Below, piece after piece: positions 46,138 to 56,366 of a stretch of 64,000 bases of DNA (positions are counted from its first letter, which is position 1; every line of letters begins with the position of its first letter). The notes under the pieces were generated by a model. That model saw only the letters and a program-made list of their open reading frames with translations. It made no database searches and was not told the origin of the DNA. The translations under genes and the position numbers were made by a program. Source of the DNA: an uncultured Clostridia bacterium (lineage in GTDB: Bacteria; Bacillota; Clostridia; Christensenellales; DTU072). Location of the stretch: NCBI GenBank assembly GCA_944372095.1, contig CALVYG010000048.1:1-64000 (forward strand). The letters are read 5' to 3'.

Positions 46138-47249
46138 GATAAAAATTGAAATACATCAGCAAGAATAGCAACTCCGAAAAGAACAATTATTCCTACAAAA
46201 TGTATCATTCCCTCCACTTTTCTGCTTATAGGTTTTTTACGAATCCATTCAATCACAGTAAATACCATTCTTGCACCGTCAAGAGCAGGAAGCGGCAGAA
46301 GATTCATTACCGCGAGGTTAGCGCTTATCAGACAAACTATATAACATAATATTCCCCAACCGCTTTTAACTGCATTACTCATTGTAGAAATAATGGTTAT
46401 CGGCCCGCCTGCGCTTTCGGTAAAACTGATAGCACCGGTAAACAGCTGTCCTATTGACCACAAAATTTTATAAACCATAAAAAAGCAGTAACCGAAAGAA
46501 CGTCCCAGCGCACTGAAAAAATTCAGTTTGACATAACTTAACGATACGTTAAATCCGAAAGCTTTATAAGTCTTCGGAGTACCGTCGTCATTGTAAATTA
46601 TTTCACCGTTCTCATCTCTCTGAAAAACTTCGCTCCGTTTCACCGTCACTTTAATTGTTTCACCGTTTCTTAATACGGTAAATGTTCCGCCGTCTTCACC
46701 GATTTTATTAAAAGCCGAAGATAAGTCTTCTTGCATTAAAATATTTATTTGTTTCCCGTTAACCGATAAAATCACGTCGCCTTCTTTTAATAGCTGGTTT
46801 TGTCCGATATAGCTTTCTTCGTATATCGTTCCGACGGTCGGCAAAATCTGTCCGAAAAAAGTAAATACCAATGTAATTAAAATAATTGCGCTGAGAAAAT
46901 TAAAAAAAGCACCGTTAAATAAAACTATCAGCCTTTTCCACGGTTTTTGGTTATTGAAAGCCCCCGGATTATTTTCGGCGTCAAGTTCGTCGTCTTCGCC
47001 TTCAAACTGACAAAAACCGCCGAGCGGAATCGGACGAATCGAAAAAATTTCTCCGTTTTTCTTATTTGTAATTTTAAGAATTCTCGGACCGAATCCTATA
47101 GCGAATTCGTTAATCTTAAACCCTAAAAGTTTGCCCGCAATATAATGGCCGAACTCATGAACGACCACCATAAACATAAGACACAATAAAGCTACTAAAA
47201 TGTAACCTATCGTAGTCATAACATCAGCAAAACTTGCGCATATAAGCAT
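46134..47249 (-). CDS. rseP: Site-2 intramembrane zinc metalloprotease RseP (RasP)
   Basis: Membrane protease that cleaves anti-sigma factors and remnant signal peptides. The 371-residue protein has HEFGHYIAGKLLGF with the HExxH site on the first membrane helix, a PDZ domain (about residues 130-230, GDVILSVNGKQI), and the second zinc site NLLPLPALDGARM on a later helix. GAGGG precedes the ATG, which overlaps the dxr stop as TAATG. Its place in dxr-rseP-ispG is conserved. Confidence 0.95.
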   Translation of the reverse strand: MLICASFADVMTTIGYILVALLCLMFMVVVHEFGHYIAGKLLGFKINEFAIGFGPRILKITNKKNGEIFSIRPIPLGGFCQFEGEDDELDAENNPGAFNNQKPWKRLIVLFNGAFFNFLSAIILITLVFTFFGQILPTVGTIYEESYIGQNQLLKEGDVILSVNGKQINILMQEDLSSAFNKIGEDGGTFTVLRNGETIKVTVKRSEVFQRDENGEIIYNDDGTPKTYKAFGFNVSLSYVKLNFFSALGRSFGYCFFMVYKILWSIGQLFTGAISFTESAGGPITIISTMSNAVKSGWGILCYIVCLISANLAVMNLLPLPALDGARMVFTVIEWIRKKPISRKVEGMIHFVGIIVLFGVAILADVFQFLS

Positions 47250-48370
47250 TATCGGCCCTCAATACTCTTCAAAGTATATTCCTTTACATCACTATGTATG
47301 CGGAATACTTCTTCGGTTGAATCTATTGTACCCGTCAAACCGAATTTTTGCAAGGCGTTTTCTATACAATCGCTTATTCCGTAAAAATCAAGCTCGTTTT
47401 TAAGATATTTTTCAACAACAATTTCATTTGCCGAGTTTAGTACGGTTCCTGCATAATCTCCGTAATCGGAAACTTTTTTGCATATACCGAAACACGGAAA
47501 TCTCTTTTCATCGATTTGACTGAAAGTCAATTTGCCTAGTGACAGTAAATCCAGCCTTTTTACACCCGTTTCTTTTCTTATAGGATATGTTAATGCATAC
47601 TGTATAGGTATTTCCATATCAGGATTTGATAAACCCGCAATCATCGTTCCGTCATCCATTTCAACAAGAGAATGAATTATACTTTCCCTGTGAATAACAG
47701 CTTCAACATCGTTTATTCCGAACAATCTTTTTGCTTCAATAATTTCCAATCCTTTATTCATTAAAGTTGCGCAATCAACGGTAATTTTTTTACCCATAAT
47801 CCAATTCGGGTGCTTCAATGCGTCGATTGCTTGCGCATTTTTGAGCGCATCAAGCGATAAATCACGAAAAGCCCCGCCGGAAGCGGTCAGAATAATTCTC
47901 TTTGCGTTATGTTTTTCTCCCAAACATTGCCATATCGTTGAGTGCTCACTGTCAATCGGACGCAAACTACCGTTAAGATTATCGGAAATCTTATTTATAT
48001 AATTCCCTGCGCAAACAATGCTTTCCTTATTTGCTGTAGCCAGTATTTTTTTTGCATAAAGTGCCGCAATAGTAGGCTTTAAGCCGTCTAACCCGCCTAT
48101 TCCGTTCAAAACAATATCCGCTTCTTTATATGTTTCGGGATAAGAGAGCAACTTTTCATCGAATTTTTCTTCGACGCCGTTTTTTACCGATATTCCGCTT
48201 CCGCAAAAGAAATTTTTTACATCAAGGGCTTGGGCTTGAAGGAATAATTCCTTTTTATTGCTTTTATTGGCAAGGAAAACGACCTGAAAAAGCTCAGGAT
48301 GATTTTTAACAACTTTTATCGCCGTTTTTCCGATAGAACCGGTTGAGCCTAAAATAGCAAGTTTAATCAT
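47249..48370 (-). CDS. dxr: 1-deoxy-D-xylulose 5-phosphate reductoisomerase
   Basis: NADPH-dependent first committed step of the MEP isoprenoid pathway. The 373-residue protein has the nucleotide fold LGSTGSIGKTAIKVV, the LATANKESIVCAG block, the DSEHSTIWQCL metal/active site, TASGGAFRDL and KITVDCATLMNKGLE. It overlaps cdsA by four bases and rseP by one. Together with ispG it shows the organism makes isoprenoids by this route. Confidence 0.97.
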   Translation of the reverse strand: MIKLAILGSTGSIGKTAIKVVKNHPELFQVVFLANKSNKKELFLQAQALDVKNFFCGSGISVKNGVEEKFDEKLLSYPETYKEADIVLNGIGGLDGLKPTIAALYAKKILATANKESIVCAGNYINKISDNLNGSLRPIDSEHSTIWQCLGEKHNAKRIILTASGGAFRDLSLDALKNAQAIDALKHPNWIMGKKITVDCATLMNKGLEIIEAKRLFGINDVEAVIHRESIIHSLVEMDDGTMIAGLSNPDMEIPIQYALTYPIRKETGVKRLDLLSLGKLTFSQIDEKRFPCFGICKKVSDYGDYAGTVLNSANEIVVEKYLKNELDFYGISDCIENALQKFGLTGTIDSTEEVFRIHSDVKEYTLKSIEGR

Positions 48371-49281
48371 ATATTAACACACGCCGCTATTATTTCCATA
48401 ATAATACCCATTGCGGCTACCGAAAAAAGAATTGAGTCAATTCTATCCATAATTCCGCCGTGAGACCCTAGAATTTTACCGTAATCCTTAATCCCAATCT
48501 GTCTTTTAATACGGCTTGCAGCAAGGTCACCTATTTCAGAAAAAACTGCCATAATTGCACCGATAAACGCGTATAAAAGAATTACCGCCCATTGTACTCC
48601 GTTAAGTAAGTCTGTAAATGTGAAAGTAACATATGTAGGAAATTTTGCCAGCTCAAATATCAGGTAAACAACAATTCCGCCCAATGCTCCGCCTAATACT
48701 CCTCCGATACAACCGGCATAAGTTTTTTTCGGACTTATTTTGGGAAATATTTTTTTCTTCCCCAAAGCAGATCCGATAAAATAAGCCGCGGCATCGCTTA
48801 CTGTGCTTATCCCGACAGCAAGCAGTACGGGAATCATGCCGTAGTTCTTATTCATTATGAATACTATTGCAAGCAAAGTCACAGGATAAAGAATCGTAAA
48901 AACATTTACGGCAAAATCAGTAAATGTTTTCTTTTCGTCAAAGATAAATATAACGAAAGCCGTCAATACCGCTATTATAAAACTATAAAAAAGCCCGCTA
49001 TAATCAAAAAAATAACACAAAGGATATACGGTAACAGCAGATAAGAGAATGGAAATAATACTGACATTATATTTTTTCGTTTCCGAAATTTCTTGGCAGG
49101 ATTCATCATCAATTTTTTTAATTATTTCGCCTTTTTTGACCGCAGAATAAACTTCGTAAGCGGCAATGAAAGCAACTATAAGAACCAGTCCGTCAAAAAC
49201 AAAATGTGAAAAGCTTGTAAGCCAAATTATTAAAAACAAAAAACCGGCCATAACAATTCCGGTAACCGTCCTTTTAATCAT
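48367..49281 (-). CDS. cdsA: Phosphatidate cytidylyltransferase CdsA
   Basis: Makes CDP-diacylglycerol for phospholipids. The 304-residue protein has about eight membrane helices and the signature GDLAASRIKRQIGIKDYGKIL followed by GSHGGIMDRIDSILF. An extra segment of about 25 polar residues (KKGEIIKKIDDESCQEISE) sits after the second helix. It overlaps uppS by eight bases. The frr-uppS-cdsA-dxr order is the classic one. Confidence 0.95.
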   Translation of the reverse strand: MIKRTVTGIVMAGFLFLIIWLTSFSHFVFDGLVLIVAFIAAYEVYSAVKKGEIIKKIDDESCQEISETKKYNVSIISILLSAVTVYPLCYFFDYSGLFYSFIIAVLTAFVIFIFDEKKTFTDFAVNVFTILYPVTLLAIVFIMNKNYGMIPVLLAVGISTVSDAAAYFIGSALGKKKIFPKISPKKTYAGCIGGVLGGALGGIVVYLIFELAKFPTYVTFTFTDLLNGVQWAVILLYAFIGAIMAVFSEIGDLAASRIKRQIGIKDYGKILGSHGGIMDRIDSILFSVAAMGIIMEIIAACVNI

Positions 49282-49948
49282 TTAATCCTCCGAATTTTCT
49301 TTTTATCTTTCCAAACTGTTCAATTATAAATAAAATATCAGATTTATCGTATTCAGGCCAGAATTTATTAATAAAAAACAATTCAGAATATATCGTTTGC
49401 AACGGTAAAAAATTACTTAATCGTTTTTCTCCTCCATATCTCAAAACAGCGTCGGGAAAAGGCAAACCGCAAGTATCAAGATTATCCTTAATTATTTCTT
49501 CCGTAATAAAATTTATTTTTTTTGCCTGAATTTTATTAACAGCACGACAAACCTCATCAAGTCCGCCGTAATTCAACGCAATCACTATTATTTTACTATC
49601 GGAATCAAAAACAGGAGCCGAAACTATAATTTTATGAAAATATTCAGGCAACGAATATATATCGCCGATAAACTTTACGGTAACGTTGTTTTCTCGTGCA
49701 ATTTTATATACCTTATTTTCTAAAAAAGTTGCAATAATTTTTAGAATACTATTAACTTCATCTTTCGGTCTTTTATAGTTTTCGGTACTGAAAGCGTAAA
49801 CCGTAATTATTTCCAACGGCAAAAGCGGAAAGTCACGAACAAGGGTCACAAATGCTTCCGCACCCATAAAATGACCTTGCTTACGTTCCAATCCGCGTTG
49901 CTCGGCATATCTGCCGTTACCGTCCATTATTACGGCAAGATGTTTCAT
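49274..49948 (-). CDS. uppS: Isoprenyl transferase / undecaprenyl diphosphate synthase UppS
   Basis: cis-Prenyltransferase that makes the undecaprenyl carrier for peptidoglycan. The 224-residue product is a little short for the family. It has HLAVIMDGNGRYAEQRG with the catalytic Asp, GHFMGAEAF, YAFSTENYKRP, the NYGGLDEV block and DAVLRYGGEKRLSNFLPLQ with the RxGxxxRxSNF-type motif. It overlaps frr by one base and cdsA by eight. Confidence 0.95.
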   Translation of the reverse strand: MKHLAVIMDGNGRYAEQRGLERKQGHFMGAEAFVTLVRDFPLLPLEIITVYAFSTENYKRPKDEVNSILKIIATFLENKVYKIARENNVTVKFIGDIYSLPEYFHKIIVSAPVFDSDSKIIVIALNYGGLDEVCRAVNKIQAKKINFITEEIIKDNLDTCGLPFPDAVLRYGGEKRLSNFLPLQTIYSELFFINKFWPEYDKSDILFIIEQFGKIKRKFGGLND

Positions 49949-50523
49949 TATACTTTAAGTATTTCCTGTTCTTTTTCTGCGGAAATCTTATCTATTTCGT
50001 TGATTTTTTCCGAAACATTTTTTTCCACGTCGGATTCATAATTCTTTACCATATCTTCGCTTATAATTTTATTTTTTTCAAGCGATTTAAGTTCGGCTAG
50101 TGCATCTCTGCGAATATTTCTGACTGCGACCTTGCAAGCTTCGCCTTTGGTTTTCACCTCTTTAACAAGTGCACGTCTTCTTTCCTCGGTAGGCTCCGGG
50201 AAAATCAATCTTATATTTTTTCCGTCATTATTAGGCGTAATTCCGAGATTTGCATCAATCAAGGCTTTTTCCACCTTTTTTATTATACTGTTATCCCAAA
50301 CCGTAATCATTATCATCCGTGCTTCCGGAATTGTGATATTGGCAACTTGATTAAGGGGCGTATCAACGCCGTAATACTCAACCGTCACATCGTCAAGAAT
50401 ATGAATATTGGCTCTTCCCGCACGCATATTATTTAATTCTGAAACATAATTTGACACTGATTTTTTCATTCTGTCTTTCAAATCGTCAAAAATCAATTCA
50501 ACTTCAATTATATCATAAGCCAT
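49948..50523 (-). CDS. frr: Ribosome recycling factor
   Basis: Splits post-termination ribosomes with EF-G. The 191-residue protein has MKKSVSNYVSELNNMRAGRA, VEYYGVDTPLNQVANITIPEARM and the C-terminal helical segment RRDALAELKSLEKNKIISED. It is a few residues longer at the N-terminus than usual (MAYDIIEVELIFDD); GAGG is ten bases before this ATG. A promoter is visible in the 86-base gap after pyrH, so the frr-uppS-cdsA run can be expressed separately. Confidence 0.95.
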   Translation of the reverse strand: MAYDIIEVELIFDDLKDRMKKSVSNYVSELNNMRAGRANIHILDDVTVEYYGVDTPLNQVANITIPEARMIMITVWDNSIIKKVEKALIDANLGITPNNDGKNIRLIFPEPTEERRRALVKEVKTKGEACKVAVRNIRRDALAELKSLEKNKIISEDMVKNYESDVEKNVSEKINEIDKISAEKEQEILKV

Positions 50524-50554
50524 ATAAACTATACCTCACTATTTTAATAGTAAT

Positions 50555-50583
50555 AATATAACATAATAAGAAAGTGTTTTCAA
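50555..50583 (-). promoter_or_regulatory. Promoter of frr-uppS-cdsA
   Basis: TTGAAA (50583-50578), 17 bases, TATATT (50560-50555) on the minus strand. A small GTTTTCA / TGAAAAC hairpin at 50576-50594 overlaps it. Confidence 0.5.
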
Positions 50584-50609
50584 TAGCTGAAAACAAAATA
50601 TTTGACGAA

Positions 50610-51397
<788 letters not shown>

Positions 51398-51407
51398 ACA
51401 GCTTATT

Positions 51408-52079
51408 TTATTTTGCCGCATTTGCTTGTGCTTTTGCAACCTCAGCACTTATTTCGTCTGCAAAATTCTCCGACTTCTTTTCAAGCCCTTCTCCCATTTC
51501 AAACCTTGCAAATCTTCTTATATTTATTTTTTCACCGATTGACCCTACTGCCTCGGTAACTAACTGCCCGATTGTTTTAGAAGGGTCTTTAACGAAATCC
51601 TGTTCGACAAGGCAAACGTCCTTATAAAATTTCTGAACTCTGCCTTCGACCATTTTATCAACTATTGCGGCGGGTTTTCCTTCGTTCAATGCCTGCGCTT
51701 TAAGTATTTCCTTTTCATGCTCAACTTCCGCAGCGGGTACTTCTTCTTTATTTACATATAAAGGTTTAGCTGCTGCAATTTGCAAAGCAATATCGTGTGC
51801 GAGTTCATGGAATTTAGCGCTGTTTGCAACGAAATCTGTTTCACAGTTAACTTCAACCATTACTCCGATTTTACCGTTCATATGAACATAAGTCTCAACA
51901 ATACCTTCGCTTGCAATTTTACCTGCACGCTTAACTGCCGTTGCAATTCCTTTCTCTCTCAGAAATTCAATAGCTTTTTCCATATCCCCGTTAGTTTCAA
52001 CGAGCGCTTTTTTGCAATCCATCATTCCGACGCCGGTTTTTTCTCTCAGCGCCTGTACATCCTTAGCTGTAAATGCCAT
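51408..52079 (-). CDS. tsf: Elongation factor Ts
   Basis: Nucleotide exchange factor for EF-Tu. The 223-residue protein has the N-terminal UBA-like domain with [21 protein letters not shown] and the [14 protein letters not shown] block. The core has [16 protein letters not shown], the TDFV loop that contacts EF-Tu. The length matches the short form found in many Bacillota. It lies 26 bases after rpsB and before a strong terminator. Confidence 0.97.
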   Translation of the reverse strand: MAFTAKDVQALREKTGVGMMDCKKALVETNGDMEKAIEFLREKGIATAVKRAGKIASEGIVETYVHMNGKIGVMVEVNCETDFVANSAKFHELAHDIALQIAAAKPLYVNKEEVPAAEVEHEKEILKAQALNEGKPAAIVDKMVEGRVQKFYKDVCLVEQDFVKDPSKTIGQLVTEAVGSIGEKINIRRFARFEMGEGLEKKSENFADEISAEVAKAQANAAK

Positions 52080-52105
52080 AATATTCTACCTCCGGATTTT
52101 TATAA

Positions 52106-52864
52106 TTATTCGGCAACCTGTTCAGTTTCTTCCGATTTTTCGGAAATAATTTCTGCCTCGGTTTCTTCTTTAACTTCCTGTTTTCCTTCTTTCGCTTCAA
52201 TTACCGCATCCGCAATTACGCTTGCGATAAGTTTAATAGCCCTTATAGCGTCGTCATTCCCGGGTATCGGATAAGTGACTTCTTCCGGGTCACAATTCGT
52301 ATCTACAAGACCGACAATAGGTATTCCGAGACTTCTTGCTTCTTTTACTGCCAGATGCTCAACTTTAAGGTCGACGACAAAGAGCGCTCCCGGAAGTTCG
52401 CGCATATTTTTAATACCGCCGAGGTTTGTCTCCAAAACATCTCTCTCTGCTTTAAGTTTAATTACCTCTTTCTTCGGAAGAAGGTCGAATTCACCTATTG
52501 CTTCCATTTGATTAAGCTTATTGAGTTTATCAATTCTTGTGCGGATTGTGGCAAAATTGGTCAAAGTTCCGCCAAGCCATCTTTGACACATATAAAATTG
52601 CCCGCAACGAACGGCTTCCTGTTGAATTGCTTCTTTAGCCTGTTTCTTCTTGCCGACAAAAAGAATTGATTTACCGCTTGCCGCCATATCACGAATAAAA
52701 GCATAGGCACTTTCAAGAGCTTCAACTGTTTGTTCAAGATTAATGATATGAACGCCGTTACGGGAATCGAAGATATATTTCTTCATTTTAGGGTTCCATT
52801 TCGTTGTCTGATGTCCGAAATGCACACCCGCTTCCAAAAGTTGTTTCATTGAAATTACTGACAT
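52106..52864 (-). CDS. rpsB: Small ribosomal subunit protein uS2
   Basis: uS2 sits on the 30S back near the platform and is assembled late. The 252-residue product has [47 protein letters not shown]-like [21 protein letters not shown] and [10 protein letters not shown], then [14 protein letters not shown] glutamate-rich acidic tail of about 25 residues follows. AGGAGG precedes the ATG. A leader of about 100 bases lies upstream. Confidence 0.97.
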   Translation of the reverse strand: MSVISMKQLLEAGVHFGHQTTKWNPKMKKYIFDSRNGVHIINLEQTVEALESAYAFIRDMAASGKSILFVGKKKQAKEAIQQEAVRCGQFYMCQRWLGGTLTNFATIRTRIDKLNKLNQMEAIGEFDLLPKKEVIKLKAERDVLETNLGGIKNMRELPGALFVVDLKVEHLAVKEARSLGIPIVGLVDTNCDPEEVTYPIPGNDDAIRAIKLIASVIADAVIEAKEGKQEVKEETEAEIISEKSEETEQVAE

Positions 52865-52960
52865 TAAAAAAACCTCCTTGTTTATATCTCCCCGACAGTC
52901 ATCGAAAGGGAAAATTCCTTATCGGACAACAATCCTTTCTCATATCGGTTCGTAATTTCT
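52865..52960 (-). promoter_or_regulatory. rpsB 5' leader
   Basis: About 95 untranslated bases, with GTCCGATAAGG and GACTGTCGGGG segments able to pair (CCGA / TCGG core). Leaders of rpsB are autoregulated by uS2 in some bacteria; the same here is inferred from position only. Confidence 0.4.
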
Positions 52961-52965
52961 GATTT

Positions 52966-52994
52966 AGTTTACCACAGACAATTATTTTTGGCAA
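52966..52994 (-). promoter_or_regulatory. Promoter of rpsB-tsf
   Basis: TTGCCA (52994-52989), 17 bases, TAAACT (52971-52966) on the minus strand. Confidence 0.65.
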
Positions 52995-53031
52995 TTATTT
53001 TTTACATTTTTTCATCTTAAACATAAAAAAT

Positions 53032-53325
53032 TTATTCTTTTTCGATTTCGCTGTTAAGTAAATCGACCAATTTATTAAGTAATTCTTCGTCTTCTACCGG
53101 CAAAAGCACTTCTTCTCCGTTCTCATCTTCCGCTTCCTCGTAAACCAAGACCTCGCCTTCTTCATAATCGTCCGGAGGGTCAACGGGTTCGAGATAAATA
53201 TACCATTTTCCTTCATAGTCAAGTTCTGCCAGATTATAAAAATTTTCGCTTGTCCCGTCTTCGTATGTCATTGTTATCAATTCGTCGTTTTCGTCAATAA
53301 AAGTTTTATCCTTTTGGTCAGTCAT
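53032..53325 (-). CDS. DUF1292 family protein (YrzB-like)
   Basis: Small acidic protein of unknown function. The 97-residue product is very rich in Glu and Asp and shows the DUF1292 layout: ELITMTYEDGTSENFYNLAELDYEGKWYIYLEP, then DYEEGEVLVYEEAEDENGEE and LLPVEDEELLNKLVDLL (three blocks, residues 14-92). In Bacillus yrzB follows yrrK (ruvX), the same order as here with a 21-base gap. It lies downstream of the ABC exporter genes. Confidence 0.88.
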   Translation of the reverse strand: MTDQKDKTFIDENDELITMTYEDGTSENFYNLAELDYEGKWYIYLEPVDPPDDYEEGEVLVYEEAEDENGEEVLLPVEDEELLNKLVDLLNSEIEKE

Positions 53326-53346
53326 TATATTAGCTCCTTAAATTGT

Positions 53347-53760
53347 TTAATGTATTCTGTCAAGGTATGTCTGCAATATAATTGTTGCAGCGACCTTATC
53401 AATTACTTTTTTTCTTTTATCTCTGCGGACCGAACTTTCTATAAGCATCTTTTCAGCGCTTACGGTGCTCCATCTTTCATCTTGGAAATCTATCTTTAAC
53501 GGAAAATATTCAGTCAGCTTTTCGGCAAAAAATCTGATTTCACGAACTTTTTCTCCTTCCGTACCATCCATATTAAGAGGTAATCCGATCACAATGGTAT
53601 CGCATTCTTTCCGCTTCGCAAGATTTGCTAAATATTCTAAATCGAAATCGATATCTCCGCTTCTTGTATAAGTTTCATATCCGCTTGCGATTATACCCAT
53701 AGGGTCACTTGTTGCAATCCCTATTCTTACCGTTCCTATGTCCAATGCCATTTTTCTCAT
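53347..53760 (-). CDS. ruvX: Holliday junction resolvase-like / pre-16S rRNA nuclease RuvX (YqgF)
   Basis: RNase H-fold protein; the E. coli homologue matures the 5' end of 16S rRNA. The 137-residue protein begins MRKMALDIGTVRIGIATSDP with the first catalytic Asp. It has IVIGLPLNMDGTEGEK, FQDERWSTVSAEKML with the central Glu, and DKVAATIILQTYLD with the last Asp. GAGG lies six bases before ATG 53760; the longer reading to 53775 runs into the permease end. It precedes DUF1292 as in Bacillus. Confidence 0.93.
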   Translation of the reverse strand: MRKMALDIGTVRIGIATSDPMGIIASGYETYTRSGDIDFDLEYLANLAKRKECDTIVIGLPLNMDGTEGEKVREIRFFAEKLTEYFPLKIDFQDERWSTVSAEKMLIESSVRRDKRKKVIDKVAATIILQTYLDRIH

Positions 53761-53768
53761 AAACCACC

Positions 53769-55490
53769 TCAGCATTCAATTTTTGTGAAAAGTAATTCTT
53801 TGTTTTTCCATAGCACAACAAAAGCCAGTCCGGCAAAAGTAAAAGATACAACTGCAAAAACAATAAAATAGATGCTGAAAGCAAGAATAATCTTATCAAC
53901 CAGGAGTATTCCGAAAAGTATAGCCGCAACAAGGTACAATATGCCAACTCCCATTGCTATAAGCATAGGTTTTACCACACGGAAATTATTTTTAGTTAAT
54001 TTTTGCATATTTTCCCATATCAGCGTAGGCTTCTTTAAATCATTATATAATCCGTAACAAGTCATACCGAATCCGAATACAAAAATTATAAAAGCATTTA
54101 ACAGCGCAATGAGCGGTCCGTATTGAATTTTTGAAATTATTGCTCCTACAATGAAAAATTCAACCGATAAAATCAAATTATAAAGATTGGATACCAGAAG
54201 TTTACATTTAACGAAGTCTGTGATTTTAATAGGTAAAGTCTTAATCAGTGCAAAATTTCTGCCTTCCAAAGAAACTCCTAAAAGAGCATCGTAGTTGGTT
54301 GCGCACATCATCACAACTGTAAAATATGACATAAAGCCCAAAGAATAAAGTTCACACGAATAAATGTTATCGGAAAATCCGCTGAACATTGACCCGCTTC
54401 CTATAAACATAAAAACGGGAATAAGGACTATTCCGAGAGCCATAGACATAAGAAGAGTTGGCTCGGATAAAATAACTTTAACGTCTTTTTTGAAAAAAGA
54501 AACAATAAAAGAATTTTCTTTAATGTTTTTCTGTGTTCTTATCTTTTTATTACGGGAAATTCCTTCCTCTAAACTGAAAGATACTGCCTTTTTATAAACA
54601 AACTTGTTTAACAGAATAATAAAAATAATAGCTCCGATTAAACACAGACAATAGTATAAAGTGTTCAGGAAAACCGAGTTTCCGACCATAGCTTCAAGCC
54701 AAAAATAATTTAACAAAGCAAATTTAGCAATTGAATTTATAGCCGAAGGTAATTCCGTGATAGTTCCCGTATCCGAATAGTCCATTCCCGTTGTAGAAAA
54801 TATAAAAACAAAATATATGGCGAGAAACGATAAAGAAAGGGCTATCGTAAAAATTTTCTTTGCAAGCTCTCTGTTTTTTGCCAAAGACATAAGATACATG
54901 ACAGGAACAGAAATCAAAGCAACCCCAAGCATAGGAATAAGCGGCGCAACAAAAGGCGTAATGATTGCGTAAACGTAATATCCAACAAATAACTCAACGC
55001 CTGCCTGGCTTGCAACAACGCCGAAAGTAACCAAAGACGGCATTAAAAGAAGTACTGAAATAAAGAGTTGAGATAAGTACGCCACAGTAAATTTTGCAGC
55101 AAAAACCGTAGCCTCGGATACAGGTAAACTTTGCAAGAGCACATTATCAGTACTGAAATACAAAATATTGAAAATTGCTCCGGTTCCGAGAAAAATTACA
55201 AGCAGTTGCCCCATCCCAACAATAAAATATGGAATTTCGGATAACGAATTATTGATTATTGCAGACTGAGTAAGTACGACTATCATCATAACCAGATATG
55301 CAATTAAAATAGCGCATACTGCCACAGACAGTAAAATTTTTAATATTTTTTTTGTGTTTGAAGACAGAGATGCGGAAATTCCGTTACTTACCGGTTTATT
55401 ACGATTTCTGTAACTCGTAAACGAATTTAACGTATCGATTAGGAGCGCCTTAACAAGTAATTTATAATGAGAGAAATTAAATATTTTCAC
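53769..55490 (-). CDS. ABC-2-type exporter permease
   Basis: A 573-residue integral membrane protein with about twelve to fourteen hydrophobic helices, long for a single ABC-2 permease and suggesting two fused six-helix halves. A polar loop (ISRNKKIRTQKNIKEN) divides them. It starts at GTG 55490, overlapping the ATPase gene by 14 bases, with GGAG nine bases upstream. It resembles the putative ABC exporter permeases paired with Ecs/Ytr-type ATPases in Bacillota. The substrate is unknown; lipid, peptide or protein-secretion roles are all possible. Confidence 0.82.
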   Translation of the reverse strand: MKIFNFSHYKLLVKALLIDTLNSFTSYRNRNKPVSNGISASLSSNTKKILKILLSVAVCAILIAYLVMMIVVLTQSAIINNSLSEIPYFIVGMGQLLVIFLGTGAIFNILYFSTDNVLLQSLPVSEATVFAAKFTVAYLSQLFISVLLLMPSLVTFGVVASQAGVELFVGYYVYAIITPFVAPLIPMLGVALISVPVMYLMSLAKNRELAKKIFTIALSLSFLAIYFVFIFSTTGMDYSDTGTITELPSAINSIAKFALLNYFWLEAMVGNSVFLNTLYYCLCLIGAIIFIILLNKFVYKKAVSFSLEEGISRNKKIRTQKNIKENSFIVSFFKKDVKVILSEPTLLMSMALGIVLIPVFMFIGSGSMFSGFSDNIYSCELYSLGFMSYFTVVMMCATNYDALLGVSLEGRNFALIKTLPIKITDFVKCKLLVSNLYNLILSVEFFIVGAIISKIQYGPLIALLNAFIIFVFGFGMTCYGLYNDLKKPTLIWENMQKLTKNNFRVVKPMLIAMGVGILYLVAAILFGILLVDKIILAFSIYFIVFAVVSFTFAGLAFVVLWKNKELLFTKIEC

Positions 55491-56217
55491 CGCTAAACAC
55501 TCCTGTAATTTTTAAGAAAAATTCTTCGAGTCCCATTTCTCCGCTTTTTTCTTGTAATTCTTCAGCGGTACATTCAGTAATAATTTTCCCTTTATTTATG
55601 ATTACGACCTTGTGACACAATTTTTCCACAACCTCGAGAACATGCGAGGAAAATAAAACGGAATTGCCCTTTTCCGCATGTTCTTTCATCAATTTTTTCA
55701 ATTCAAAACTGGCCTTGGGGTCTAATCCGGTCATCGGCTCGTCGAGTATCCACACTTTCGGCTCATGAATCAATCCGGCTATAATGCTGATTTTTTGCTT
55801 CATTCCGTGAGAATACGAACTTATTTTATCTCCCAATTTATCGGACATATCGAAAAGATTTGAATATTTATCCGTCCTTTCATCTCTTATTTTTTTTTCA
55901 ACACCGAAAATATCAGCTATAAGACTTATGTATTGCTTACCGGTTAATCCGTTGTACAATATATTCTCGTCGGCAACATAAGCCATATTTCGCTTAGCAT
56001 CAACGGGCTGAATACCGATATCTTTATCACAAATCGTTATTCTGCCTTCTTCAAACGGTAAAATTCCCGTTATACATTTTATTGTAGTACTTTTGCCTGC
56101 TCCGTTCGGCCCGACAAATCCGACTATTTCTCCGGGATTTACCGAAAACGAAACTCCGTCAACCGCTTTGATTTCACTCCCTGCATAAGTTTTTGTCAGA
56201 TGCTCGATTTTTATCAT
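55477..56217 (-). CDS. ABC transporter ATP-binding protein
   Basis: A 246-residue ATPase for the adjoining permease. Walker A is GPNGAGKSTTIK near residue 38, the Q-loop region follows, and the signature is YSHGMKQKISI rather than LSGGQ, as common in drug/Nat-type exporters. Walker B is VWILDEPMTGLDP and the switch histidine is in SSHVLEV. No membrane helices. The ribosome site is weak. A consensus promoter at 56326-56354 drives it, so the pair, ruvX and the DUF1292 gene may share a transcript. Confidence 0.92.
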   Translation of the reverse strand: MIKIEHLTKTYAGSEIKAVDGVSFSVNPGEIVGFVGPNGAGKSTTIKCITGILPFEEGRITICDKDIGIQPVDAKRNMAYVADENILYNGLTGKQYISLIADIFGVEKKIRDERTDKYSNLFDMSDKLGDKISSYSHGMKQKISIIAGLIHEPKVWILDEPMTGLDPKASFELKKLMKEHAEKGNSVLFSSHVLEVVEKLCHKVVIINKGKIITECTAEELQEKSGEMGLEEFFLKITGVFSGENI

Positions 56218-56325
56218 TTTTTTTTACCGTTATCTTTTCAGATTCCTTTACAATTTTTTCTTCTCCGTATTTACTCTTTTCTAAAAACAGAAAAAACTCT
56301 ATTGGAGAATAAGTTTGTATTGCTT

Positions 56326-56354
56326 ATTATAAATTTTCGGCAAACTTTTGTCAA
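56326..56354 (-). promoter_or_regulatory. Sigma-A promoter of the ABC exporter-ruvX operon
   Basis: TTGACA (56354-56349) and TATAAT (56331-56326), both exact, 17 bases apart on the minus strand, giving a leader of about 100 bases before the ATPase gene. Confidence 0.85.
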
Positions 56355-56366
56355 ATATTTCCATAA

